Below are positions 23,879 through 35,319 of a DNA stretch of 64,000 bases, in pieces. The position numbers were made by a program, and so were the translations under genes. Within the stretch, counting starts at the first letter, position 1. Every line of letters starts with the position of its first letter. Location of the stretch: the NCBI GenBank assembly GCA_027924585.1, contig BSBM01000307.1:12859001-12923000 (forward strand), read 5' to 3'. The stretch comes from Larix kaempferi (lineage: Eukaryota > Streptophyta > Pinopsida > Pinales > Pinaceae). The notes beneath the pieces were generated by a model, which was not told the origin of the DNA, made no database searches, and saw only the letters and a program-made list of their open reading frames with translations.

Positions 23879-24092
23879 TATAAGCTACCAGTCTTACATG
23901 ATTATCTTAATAGATAATATATATATTTTTATAATTCAATTGATGATTTTACAATACGAATGGCCGATATTAAATATGGCCTAACAGGAATAGACATGTA
24001 TATTGATAAATAGACATGTCATTTAATAATTAATAATTAATTATCCTAATCTAATAAGAATACATTTGTAATAACTAATTAGGTTTATTACA
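23879..24092 (-). repeat. 3' LTR of the LARD-like element, copy 1
   Basis: About 214 bp, TAAGCTACCAGTCTTACATG at the left to GGTTTATTACA at the right on the plus strand. The left terminus has lost the canonical TG (TATAAGC instead of TGTAAGC). It lacks the internal 30-bp duplication GATGATTTTACAATAGGAAT present in the partner LTR but has a small duplication of AATAGACATGT. Confidence 0.85.
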
Positions 24093-24318
24093 AGTCATCC
24101 CGCTCTGAAAAGATTCGACCACGAATCTTCTACAAGCGTGCTGCAGCTGGAATTCTTTCCACGAATAACTGTGCCACGGTTTAACAGTTCTCGGAATAAT
24201 TGGTCACATTTACATTCAAATATTATCATGCTTATGATTCTGTAGATAAACGCATAACAACTAATTGGCATATATTTCAGATCTCCTAATCTGACGGTGT
24301 TCCTTTGCTCTTCTAATT

Positions 24319-25425
24319 TTATGTGGATCTTTGATAATTCTGCATGTTTTGATTGGTCTTCTTATCTGTAGAGGCAACTATTAGTAATGTACTTAATTCT
24401 TTGTCTGACAAATTTGTCGTTAGTTGTTCCCTGGGATCCTTTCCATCTTGAGATTCTCGAATATCTTGACTTGCGACAATTTGTAGAACTTTTTCTTTTT
24501 CAAGTGTTTCCTTATCTTCAAAGTTTCCTTCTTTATTAGGCACTTTTTTAGTTTTTATATTTTCATCATTGTATCATTCTAAAACTTCAAGTCTCTTATA
24601 ATTACTGTTAACTTTGAATTTACTGACTTCTTTGACTTCTACAACATCATCATTTTCTTTAAAATTGATATTGACATTGTGATTGGCAATATCATCTTGA
24701 TCTTGCATCTCCGTGTCTTCTAAATCTTTTGTGTCATTGTCCTTGTTATCGTCGTCTTTAACAAGTCCTTGTCTTGGAGTTTCACTAGACAAGTTTATAG
24801 ACTTTTCAGCTGGCGTATTAATGCACCTTGCTTCCTCGACTTGTAAAAAGCCGCAACGAAATTCCGAAAGACGTGCATATTTCTGACTGAGTATCGTATC
24901 CTGCGGTTTATTTTTGGGATGTATTTTCTTATCCTTCCTAGTGACTGGTGGTTTGGATATTTTGTGAGGAGGGATATAAGCAAGCAGTTGGTCTGGCTTC
25001 CCTTCTTTCTTGGGGGTAGTAGTGACCTTGAATTCCTCCTTACTAGAGTACTTATCTTCTTCCTTGGTAGTCCTTTATTTTGTTATGTGTGCAGAGGAAG
25101 TTCCCCGCCCTACTTGTATTGAGAACTTGGGAGTTGTGATAGCTTTTTCCTTAACGGTCATAGTCGCAATAACATCCGTAGTCTCTTCTTCTAACGTGAG
25201 TGTTGATGCAGACCTGGCGACAGCTTCTTCCTTAATGTTCGTAGTCACAATAGCTTTCGTAGTCTCTTCTTTTCTTGGGAACCCAAGAGATGGAGTTGCT
25301 CCTTCCATTGTGATTTCAGTCACTTCCTCCGTTGTGGGTGCATATGCAGTTTCCAACTCTTCTTCACCTGGTAATTCAAGAGTCACTATAGCTTCTTCTT
25401 GATGTTGTGTTATCGACAACTTCAA
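24319..25425 (-). pseudogene. Broken charged reading frame of the LARD-like element, copy 1
   Basis: Starting at the ATG at 25425, the minus strand encodes MKLSITQHQEEAIVTLELPG, then repeated E/T/K-rich phrases (KEETTKAIVTT, LEEETTDVIATMTVKEKAI), and after stops and frame changes a very acidic part (KDDDNKDNDTKDLEDTEMQD) and a lysine/glutamate-rich end. Together it would be about 370 residues, hydrophilic and probably disordered or coiled. I recognise no family; it is not a copia or gypsy gag by any motif I can see. Stops separate 25075, 24795, 24574 and 24319. Copy 2 has the same frame with other lesions, so a coding past is likely but function is unknown. Confidence 0.55.
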
Positions 25426-25821
25426 TTCTTTAACTAATTTGATAAGGTCTTCATAGCCACTTTTTATTTCTTCATGTTTGTTTCTTTTTATTCTTTAGCC
25501 TCGATCATTTTTATATCTTTGATTGCAATTCTTTAATCTCTTTTAGGTTTGTTGAATGGGATAATAATGATCTTATTAAAAGAGGGAGACATAATGATTG
25601 CAGCTTGTAAAAATCTTCAAAATTTTTCTTTTTTTTCTTCTTTTTTTATAATAATTGTAATGTTTACAATTTTTAAATGATAATAATTATTATTAACAAT
25701 AATAATAACTTTTTTTAGAATAGTAATAAAAATTAATAATAACAATGAGTGTTATTAAAAAAATAATAGTCTTTACTATTATATACTTTTAGTGGTGTAG
25801 AAAAATAAATAAATAAGTATT

Positions 25822-25860
25822 ATACTACTACTACTACTAATTATTATTATTATTATTATA
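25822..25860. repeat. Trinucleotide microsatellite (ACT)n(ATT)n, copy 1
   Basis: TACTACTACTACTAATTATTATTATTATTATTATA. Copy 2 (39822-39853) has one ACT unit fewer and one ATT unit more, showing slippage since the duplication. Confidence 0.85.
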
Positions 25861-25899
25861 ATACTCTGTTATTTTTATTTTTGAATTGATATGTAGGGT

Positions 25900-26850
25900 T
25901 TTTGGTGAATAGCAGGAATGGAGGGAGCGCTTGAGGTGAGCTAGTGTAGATGACGAGGAAGGTTGGGGGAGATGGTGGATAGAGCTTGGATATTGCAAGG
26001 GGTGGGGGGGTGTAGGAACAGGTAATGGATGGGAGTGATGAGAGGATGTAAATGGGGAGGCTATGTGGAAGGAGGTGTGGGTGTAGGCGGCTGGTGTGGA
26101 AGCAGCGTGGGTGCAGGATGCAGGTGGACGCAGGCTGTGGTGGAAGTGGTGGTGGGGGTGGATGCAGGTTGGGCGGATTGCAGTGTTGCAAAGCGTTAGA
26201 ATAGGAGCGCACTGCGGGACGAACATAATTGGGAAGGGGAAGTGGTGCGGTAAGTTGGGGGAGTGAGGAAACAATGGTCACTGAAAAGCGATGCGATGGT
26301 GGAAATGGAAGGCGAGCGTGGGGTGATTTGGGTGTGAGCACAGGAGGGAGTCGAAGTTATAAGATGGTATGGGCGGGATGAGTGGATGGGGGAGAGATTC
26401 GGGTGAGGAATGTAGAGAGCATGAAAGCTGGGCTACGTGAGCAAGAGATGAGAGGTCGTAGGTAAGGAGAGAGGGGAGTGCTGACAAAGGGAGAGGTGGC
26501 GGATGGAGATGGGTCAGGTGTGCGCAGGTGGTGGAGTGAAAGTAGGTATGGTGTGGGAGAGTGGAATAGAAATGCGAGTAGGCGGGAGTTACAGGTGGAG
26601 GCGGGAAGGAGGGAGTGAGGGTTGCATGGAAGGAGGGAACGAGAGCTAGGGTTGCGGAGAAGTGAGGAGGATGAGTGGTCGTGGCTTGGAAGGAGAGGGG
26701 AGTAGGCGGTGAATTACGTGGGAGTGAAGCTATGCGGAAATAGAGTGTGAGTGAAAGAGGAGCAATGAGTGAGAAAATAAAACATGCAAGAGATGGAGAG
26801 TGATAGGAATGAATGCTGAGAGCTTGAGTGCGAGCAAGAGCCTAAAGCTC
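25900..26850 (-). other. Strongly strand-asymmetric purine tract (leader of the LARD-like element), copy 1
   Basis: Over about 950 bases the plus strand is dominated by G and A (GGAGGGAG, GTGGTGGGGGTGG and similar), so the element's own strand is C/T-rich. Open frames through it on the minus strand are proline/serine/histidine-rich and overlap in different frames, which is what such composition gives by chance; I do not call them genes. It lies where the 5' leader or psi region of the element would be. Confidence 0.7.
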
Positions 26851-26860
26851 CAATACCACT
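26843..26860 (-). other. Primer-binding site of the LARD-like element, copy 1
   Basis: The minus strand reads AGTGGTATTGGAGCTTTAGG next to the 5' LTR. TGGTATNGGAGC differs by one or two bases from the usual TGGTATCAGAGC complementary to initiator tRNA(Met); copy 2 has TGGTATCGGAGC, one step closer. This sets the orientation of the element. Confidence 0.8.
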
Positions 26861-27095
26861 TGTAAGCTACCAGGCTTACATGATTATCTTAATAGATAAT
26901 ATATATATTTTTATAATTGAATTGATGATTTTACAATAGGAATGGCCGATATTAAATATGGCCTGATGATTTTACAATAGGAATGGCCGATATTAAATAT
27001 GGCATAACAAGAATAGACATGTCATTTAATAATTAATAATTAATTATCCTAATATAATAATAATACATTTGTAATAACTAATTAGGTTTATTACA
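26861..27095 (-). repeat. 5' LTR of the LARD-like element, copy 1
   Basis: 235 bp from TGTAAGCTACCAGG to TTTATTACA, so it has perfect TGTAA/TTACA ends. It contains a tandem duplication of about 40 bp (TGATTTTACAATAGGAATGG with GCCGATATTAAATATGGC, twice) absent from the partner LTR. GGCCGATATTAAATATGGCC is itself nearly palindromic. Confidence 0.9.
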
Positions 27096-27099
27096 ATAT

Positions 27100-30000
27100 A
27101 TATATATGTTGATGCTAACCATGTGTTTGTTGGAATGTGAAGAAAGTAACCTTGTTGAAGAATATTATGTATCATATATTTTTATGCTTGATGTTAATCA
27201 TATGGGTGATTGAAATACGATTTTCATGTGAATGTATATTTTTTGAATATTTGAAGGCCTTGTAAAGAGGTATGAAGACCCTATGATGGAAATTTAATAT
27301 TGACCATTTCTCCTTGAGTCCACTCTACTAGTGTCGATTCTCACACATGAAGTTAGGAAATGGGATGGTGATAGGAGTCACATTCCATAGGTAGTGGAGA
27401 TGGACGGGAAAGTAGGTGGTAGTGGGAAGTATTATTGTTAGAAAGATGTTATCTTTCTGATACATGTATGGGGATGTATGTTATCCTTTTGTAAAAGCAT
27501 GTATGTATTATGCATCAAGGATAATGCATTGTTTAAGGGGGAGGGGATGTATTAATGCTCCATAAGTTAAGACCCTAGGTAGACATATGATTTAGACATT
27601 AAGGCACTAGGTTCCATGACCATGATTTGGACATTATTAATATTTTATTTTATTATTAATTAAATAAATAAACTAGATTGAGAGAGGCAACTAAAATAGC
27701 ATGGTCGGGGCATGGTTCCAGAGGTGAGGGGGTTGGGGGGTTAGGAGTTTATCCTCACCCTAACACTACTCAGAGGACCCTAACTATGTTTATTTTGGTA
27801 TGTGGGGACACTACTAGACCTAAATCATCGTTAGATGGACCCCTTGCACTAATACACCCCCCTTGGAGTTTTTTGGGTGACAAAATGTTATTTTTTACTA
27901 AGTTCCTAAGTGTCATTCCATTTTTTGGGTTTTTATGGATAAATATCAACTAAGAATATCCTCCTCCTAGTTTCTGGGGATTGTGAGCTAGATTTGTGCT
28001 TCCATATCCTTGGTTTTTGCTTCCACTCCTTGATTGTTTCCTCCACAAAGCACAAGTGAGCCCTCCTTGCTTTTCTTGGGTTTTTATCCTCAATTCTTTC
28101 CTTCATTAATGATCAAGTGCACCTTCCCTACTTTCTTGGGATTTTCCTTGATTTTTTTTCTTAGTAACTCCCTTCTTTACTCTCTTTATGTTGGCCTTTG
28201 CTATTCCAAGAAAAGGCATATTTTATGTAACTCCATCTTCATGAATTTGGGATGGCCCACTTCATTTAGTAACCACTCTCTCTCATGAATTCGAATTGGG
28301 AAAGAAAAATTTGAATTCCCTCCTTTAGCTAAGATTCGAAATTGTTCTCTCTCTCCTTTGGCTAGGGGTTGGCACGGGGGGTTCACTCAGTGAACTTGTT
28401 ACATAGCACCATCGTTCGCAGGATATTAAAGAATATCCCTAATTTCACTAAATATTGGAAAATGCCTCCTAAAATTGTATTGTTGAACCCCCCTCCCAAT
28501 ATACCTTTCCATTTAAGAAAACCCCTATTTTCAACAGATATTTGTAGATGTCCATTTTTATCAACCCATTTTTAATACCTCATTTATATCATATTATCAA
28601 GGTGTAACAAACAAGATCCCTAATGCATCTTAGTATAAGCAAACAAGATGCTAAATAAAGTAGTAGTATACTACTATCCATGATCCCACTGAGATTGCAA
28701 GGGCGACTAATCAATTTGTAGCATTGGATAGTGGAAGACCCAATGAAATTGTAATGGGGAAGGTAAAATGAGTAAAAGGAAACCCATCAAGAGATCAATG
28801 TAACAAAGAATGTAAAAGATAGATAGTCCAATAGTCAATGCAATGCTTAGAAAAGAGGAGAATTACGGATGTTTCAAACCACAACCTACCGATCTACAAA
28901 TTTCATATCATGTAAATACAAATATAGCCATAGAGAGCTCAAGTTTTCTATAAGCTTAATAAATTAAACTCCATAAAAATACAAAATTGAAAAACTTTCG
29001 TGGATGGACTTCCCTACCTTCCTATCAAAGAAAGCATCATTGATGTTTGAACCCAAATGAACATAGAAAGCTTCCTCTTACTTTCCAATAACACCATATG
29101 ATCCTGTGCATATCTTGGATTTGGGTCATTCACAAGATTCAATGAATTGCCTTCACTTCCTCTACATTTATTCTTGCAATCAAGGGAATTAGCAACATTT
29201 AGTTACCTTTTCGTCAGTTAATATATCTAATTCATTTTATCTTTACGGGAGAGGAAAAAAATCCATTGTTAAGTTTCAATCATGCAATAGATATAAAGAT
29301 ACACAGATGGTGAAACTTACATGATACCATTTCATGGTAATGATAACACATAAGGTATGTAAACAAGGATTTAGATTTTCACCTTTGTTCATGTCAGTTC
29401 CAATACAATATTAAGAAGGATTCCTTGCATATAAGAATTGAAATTTAAATTACGAGTGTGCCAAATATAACTCAATATAACAACTATTCTTAACTAGAAA
29501 TGTGAAAATGTTAAAGAATAATACAAAAAGTTGAAAGAAATTTTTGTCATGAAAGATTGATCTATCTTTTCTTGGTTCCGATGATCCAAGAAAGATTGAT
29601 CTCACTTTTCTTTCTTTTCGTGGAACAAGGTCTGATTGAATGTCAATACCCACCTAAACCCCAACCTAAAAAATGAAGAGTTAGATCCTTTACTATAATG
29701 CCTACAAAAAATACAATATAATTGTTCAACTCCAGAACTCTCGATTAGCTACATCTCTTAACTTTGGAGTTGACAAGGAACCAAATGCACACTCAAACAT
29801 ACTGAACAATTTCATAGGCTACAATGTGACTTATATCTAGAAAAGAAACACACTTTGGAAATTGGCCTCATATAGAACAAAATGTATAATGTTACAAGCT
29901 TTACTCACTTTTAACACTAGTAAACTCAACCTCAATTATCGAGAAAGTGTAAAATCTTGCATACATATTCATAAGAAGCGGTAACTGACCTTTTGGACAT

Positions 30001-30898
30001 CACATCAATAACATTCTACATAAAAGAACAAAATACTATCACCCTGGCTATCTCAATGCCAAAAAATTCTAATATTGTAATGCCTGTTATTCCAAGAATC
30101 ATCCCTCGTATCTAAATAACTTCGCCAAGCAAAAAAAGGAGTAACCCCACAAAAATAAAACACAGATCATGGTTAATGGTAATAGTTGCAATATTATCGA
30201 AATTTCAAAAATCCAAATACATTGCAGAAGTTGCTCTAAGATCTTTACAAAAACATTCAAGTCTTTGTTGGAATAAGAAATGATGAAAAAATTAATTGAC
30301 ACATAAATCCATAAAGTTTAAACGAATTATAAACATTCACATATATTTTTATTAAGCAAAATGGAAGATATGATAAGTCAAAATCATTGTTAAGTCAAGA
30401 GTATTAGTTTATCTTATAGCTATGATGCTATGTATGATATAAATTGTACTCAAAAGAGTCACCTTCTCCATTTCCACTACTAAAAGACTACTAAAAGATT
30501 AAAGAGGGCATTGCCCTGGATTTTGAAAACATGTAAATATAAAGTATTTGATCAAATGATCTTGACATCGACTCTAAATGACGACTAGTATAGAGGAATG
30601 CAAGTTATCCAACTTCCAAAATGTCAATGTGCTTGATTGAAAACCTTCCAACACCTTTAGCCTTGATTTTTAAATCTCGCTGACATGAGGTTCACATCAT
30701 GAATGCCACATGAATTTGCATCAACCCATGTACTTGTAACAATCAAATAATCATGTGAAATCCAAATCTGTATTGAAATATGATTTAAAATAATAAGATG
30801 GATGGTTACACTAGCACAATATCTATCTTGAAAGCTGAAATACGACTACAAAAAATTAATGGTCAGAGAAACTTACACAAAAAAGTAGGCGGCAAAAA
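27100..30898. other. Non-coding stretch between LTR element and transposase remnant, copy 1
   Basis: No protein-coding signal on either strand. Notable points: a perfect 15-bp palindrome GTTCACTCAGTGAAC at about 28381-28395 (copy 2 near 42373), a G-rich run at 27721-27742, and AT-rich sequence thereafter. Some of it may be the 3' flank or terminal region of the transposon whose gene lies at 30899-35319, but I could not find matching terminal inverted repeats. Confidence 0.4.
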
Positions 30899-33800
30899 TT
30901 AGGTTGGTTTATCCCAAAATTCACCATTCGAAGGGTTCACTGCACCTGAGGCCAAAAAAATAAAATCAAGATGGCATTGCTACATGAAATCAACAAAAAT
31001 ACAACCAATAATTATTTATAAATTATCTATTAGATGGGAATGAATAAGGAAAAATAAATTACAATAAACTTTAAATTAACCTTGTTGAGATTTCTGACAA
31101 AATCAGAAAAAACTTTGTAATCTCTTTCTTCTAATTTGTATGTGTCATTCCTATTGTTGTATGATAAGTTGGCAATTGCTATAACATATTCATGTTGTAC
31201 AAAAAGATGATCTGTCAAATTATACTTGTACAAGTGTTTCCCTTTTATTTTATTGTACCAACAAAATTGAAGCTCAACACCTTCTGGCCTATCTAAAAGA
31301 TCAATGCCATTATGGTAATCAAACACCCTATTGCCATCCTTCTTTCTTATTCTTTGAACCCTTCCAATGTACCAAGTTCCACAAGAAACACCTTCTTTGG
31401 TACTTCAAGAAACACCTTTTCTTGTGGCACATTCAGCTATAGGTATTGAGTTTCTCTCAAACAACACCCCGCAATCTGATCCAATTCCAAAGCCGATTGA
31501 AACACCCTTTTTTGAAGCCCTTTCATCTCACCTAAAGTAGACCCCATTTCTCACACTGGTCAAGCTATCTTTGGATAATGTTGGATTTCCATTCAACTGA
31601 CTAACCAAGCAAGATTTGAACAGATCCTTACCATCAAGCTCTACCACTGGTTTGGTAGTTGTGTTCACATTCTCATCAATGGCATCTAAAATTTCATCCA
31701 ACTCATGCCTCCACTCACTTTCTATTGTTTGCAATTCACTAACATTGAGTATGGATGAAGATGAAGAGTGGAATATTGAGTTGGAGTTATTCGATGGAGA
31801 ATCATCAACTACTTCATCCACTACTTGGAATGTTGGATAGCTTTGATCCTCTGTCCATGGTTTAAACCACCAAGAAGATTGTGTGTGTCCTTCTGGTTGC
31901 ATGCCAAGACTTGATAAAAGGTTTTGCGCATCATTCAATCCTAATTTTAGAGCTTCTATAATTTTATCATCTGTAGATATTGGACCATAATGCGATAATA
32001 CATCATGATTCTCTATTGTTTATTGGTGCAATTTATTCCAGATGCTTTATTGTTTTTTATGAGATTTATTAAAGCGGAGCCCTTATGGATTTGATTCTTC
32101 TTCGGCAACTCTATTAAGAGTTCCAACAGCATGAAGCAAGTCAATGAAATCATAGGCCCTCTCTGATCCAACCATCCCACTGACTTTGCTAAAGAAGTTC
32201 TCACACACATCTGACCCAGTCAAGTGCAATACACATGGCGAGTTAGAGTAGTGGTCTCGAAACAATCTCATCAATAAAACCGCAAAGTGGCACGAAATTT
32301 TCACATCCTGATATACCTCTCTACTAATGAAATTTATGTTTGCATTAACATGAGATTTTTTTCGTACCCAGCATAGCCATAACAAGAAGAAATGTTGAAC
32401 TCTTGAAGCATTTCGCACTCTTTCCCAAAGATTCAAACTATGAGACATAAAAATGTCAATGTAGTCAGCAACAATCATTAGATAAATCTCTGTACCTAGT
32501 GTTCTCTCTACCCTACCACTTGTTGTACTTCTCATCTCTTTTAAACACCGTTGAACATGCCTTGAAGCGATGCATTGTGCTGAACCCCAATTTTGTCGAT
32601 CCATCCTCTCTATATCTTCAATTTTAAGCTTGTGCTCATCCACTTTAAAAGTGTTATAAACCATTCTGACATGATTAAAACTTACCAACTCTTCTCCAAT
32701 GATCAAATCTCGTCGGCCACTAAACAAAGGATTGATTAGCTTTTTCCTGTTGTGTATGTAATCTTGGTCATGTAGTCCTGTTATGTTGCCACCATCATGA
32801 AACCCAGATAGCCTCCACCCTTCCCAAGGGATTTGATATCGAATACATGTTGTTGAAGAATAAGCCTTCAACATAAGTTGTCTTCTTCTACTATCCCCAT
32901 CAGATCAATGACCAATAATAGGTCCCAAACAATTTTCCACGTGTTTCCTCCACATAACTTCTATTTTTTCCCATTGCATGGCAACAAAATTTGTCGATCG
33001 AACCTATTGCATGTTGGATGAAAAACCACAACCAAACGGAGAAGCTTTTCATGTAAAGAGTTTGCAATAATTACACGTGCATAATGACCAATTACACTGT
33101 TCTTAAAAGTGTCTGTAATAACATCATAGCCTGCAGCTCCCTCGCCCACAGTCACTAAGAAATGTGATTGGCATTGATGATTTTCTTTATTACCAAAAAA
33201 ACCAACCAAAGTATCACTTTTTGCTACCCACCTAACATATTTTTTCACAACGGTCTCATCTTCAGCAAGGCATACAAGAATCAGACCCTCTATACCATGT
33301 TTGGATTTATAAGAAGCATAAACCTTTCCAAGTGCCTAAAAAATGTACTCATGCTCCCCTAGGATATATGACAGTGATTTTCTCACTTGCCTTAAAGTTG
33401 TCGATATTGAAGGACCCTCTAAATTCAATCTAATGAAGCTGTGCAATCTAGGACCCCCCCCCATAACTTAATCATCTCATAAATGAATTTAGTGAATGCA
33501 CCATACCTTCTCCCTACTTTTGGACATGTCAGGTTATGAAAGATATCTTTGACAAATTCCCAAACGACATCTTTACCTTGTAATTTTCCTTGTCTATGTG
33601 CCTCACACACATCCTTGCAAAACCTAAATACATCTTTCCTTTCTGTAGATTCAAACAACTTGTCCTTTAGGGACCTTATTCTAATAGATAGTATAGCAAC
33701 CTTTGTCCTCTCCCACCAAAGAGCCCTCATTGTTGATCTATAGCTAGTATTTGTAACCCTTGCAACATTTATGAGCTTAGTTTGAGTCAAAAGGTCTAAT

Positions 33801-35319
33801 CTTCTCCCTTTCCCTGTATCTCGTCCATGTCTTTTAACGGGGCTCCTTGATTCATGATATAAACGCATCCTAAAGTCATCACAGTCTGGAATCAACTTAC
33901 AAAACTTGCATGTCAATGATTCAAAAGGGATCCCTGTTTCAGAAGCCCTCTGACAATGAATATGCCTATATGTACCATCAATACGGCATTCAGTACCATG
34001 ATAACATAACATCCTCTTGGTATGCTTCTCTATGGCCCATAATTTCCCACCCCTTTGATCATCCATTAGGATTTTTGTGTTCAATCTCTCCCCATTTCTA
34101 TCAATATATGGATACCAATACCCCCAACATTGTAGTATCAAAGGAGATAACTGATCTACAATAAGACAATAAAAGCAAACAAATTTGAAGATAACAAATA
34201 AAATTATGTTCAATGTCATATTCAAATTAAATACGCTTGTGAAATTAACATACCTGAAGTAGAAGGATTTGCACTTGTAGAACCCCTATGATAGTGGTGT
34301 TGATGATGGGACCAAGAACCTAGTCAACTCTGTTGGTACTTATCATTGGTAGGCTTCTTGGGTCTCCCAACTATGCCAGTCCTCAAACCAATTGTATTAT
34401 GTGAAACCTCATCTGTAGTAGAAATGTGCTTGTTTGATTTCATATGTTCATTTAGAGAACTAACAATATTACCACTAGATGGTACTAATAAAACCATTTA
34501 TTGCACCATATACATTCCACTTTTACTTTTCTCTTGTCCTCATATCATGCAAGTGTTGCTTCCACCACTTTGAACAAATTTGGATCTTGTGTCTTGTTGA
34601 AATCATCTAGTATTTTGATGGCTTTATCAATCTCAAGTCTATCTCCAACCATTGATGTCTGCCTTTCTATGTTACATGAAGGAGTTTCACTACTTCCCAC
34701 CCTTGAAATGTTACGTTGATGGGCCCTTGTTTTCATGTGATTGTTTTTGAAGTTGCGAAGTGTCCATGCTGCCAAATATATTTCCCCTATTCCATAATCA
34801 ATACCACAACTTTCACAATGGATCTTTATTTTAGATGTTCCATTTTCTGAATATACTTTAAGAGTAACCTTCTCCTCAACAAACTCCTCCATTAAACTAT
34901 TCACTTTTTGTTCCCAAGATGCCAATATACTAGAATCAACACCTATGTTTTGTTCTATCGAATCACACTCAATTTCAACTCTTGCTTGTTTGTGCATAGG
35001 TTCATCCACGTTCTCTTCAATGATTTCAACATTTGGTGTTCTTTCCATTACATTTGATTGCAACGCTTCAGTATCCAATGTGTCTAGTTTCCTCTTGATG
35101 CCTATAGGAGTTTTTGTAGCTTTCCATCTTTTCTCTTGTGTTGCATTTAAAGTATATCCTTGATTAATGGTAAACTCAAAAGGATATCCAATGATATCAT
35201 CAAGCACAATTTCTTAACGGATTTCTGCAAATGTAGCATCTGATTGACACCTAACTATGCCAAGGGTAGAACATTCTTCACCAGTTACAATTACAAAGTC
35301 AAAATCATTGTCTGGATTC
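30899..35319 (-). pseudogene. P/THAP9-like transposase remnant with BED-like fingers, copy 1
   Basis: Read from 35319: a region like FDFVIVTGEECSTLGIV...PFEFTINQGYTL resembling a ubiquitin-like fold; a C-x2-C...H-x5-H finger (HCESCGIDYG ... NNHMKTRAH); a second one (ECIRCNKW ... EHMKSNKH); a GRPKK AT-hook-like word; a 99-base intron (34254-34156); a Cys-rich piece (CKFCKLIPDCDDF); then a catalytic-looking core with AEDETVV, GHxSDGDSRRR, DQDYIHNGKKLIN and GSDVCENFFSK; then NDAQNLLSSLGMQP and a C-terminal WYIGRVQRI/DLLDRPEGVE module. Acidic motif order resembles P/THAP9-type RNase H-fold transposases, but I cannot place it in a named family. Lesions: ATG to TTG at the start, TAA near 35217, a frameshift in a G9 run at about 33455, a TGA just before SDGD, and others. 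Shared stops mean decay began before duplication. Confidence 0.75.
34156..34254 (-). other. Probable spliceosomal intron in the transposase remnant, copy 1
   Basis: 99 bases between donor CTTCAG|GTATGT and acceptor TTTTATTGTCTTATTGTAG|AT on the minus strand. The acceptor has a good pyrimidine tract. Coding similarity resumes across it (SANPSTSG before, SPLILQCWGYWYPYID after). The intron is 98 bases in copy 2 with both splice sites kept. Confidence 0.7.

Larger units (their letters stand above)
23879..27095 (-). mobile_element. Non-autonomous LTR retrotransposon (LARD/TRIM-like), copy 1
   Basis: LTRs at 23879-24092 and 26861-27095, a primer site beside the right LTR, and both ends inside a TA microsatellite so that the target duplication (ATATA) is ambiguous. 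The element therefore lies on the minus strand with its 5' LTR on the right. The 2.77-kb interior lacks gag, integrase, RT and RNase H motifs. It holds a pyrimidine-rich leader on the minus strand (26850 to 25900) and a broken, charged reading frame (25425 to 24319). It would depend on enzymes from another element. It is present in the same position in both 14-kb copies, so it predates the duplication. Confidence 0.85.

Noticed and set aside
25837-26341. Overlapping minus-strand ORFs of 145 and 161 codons rich in Pro, Ser, His and Thr (and copies at 39829-40288)
   Set aside because: They overlap each other in different frames over a C/T-rich tract; open frames of this kind arise from the composition. 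No motif, and the asparagine run at one end is an (ATT)n microsatellite.
26861-27095. Whether the LARD-like LTRs could have driven the 14-kb duplication
   Set aside because: The duplication edges (22455, 36465, 50448) lie far from any LTR, so LTR-LTR recombination is not supported.
27678-28575. Several plus-strand ORFs of 68-91 codons kept in both 14-kb copies
   Set aside because: Conservation is expected from the recent duplication; no codon bias or motif is seen and they overlap antisense frames.
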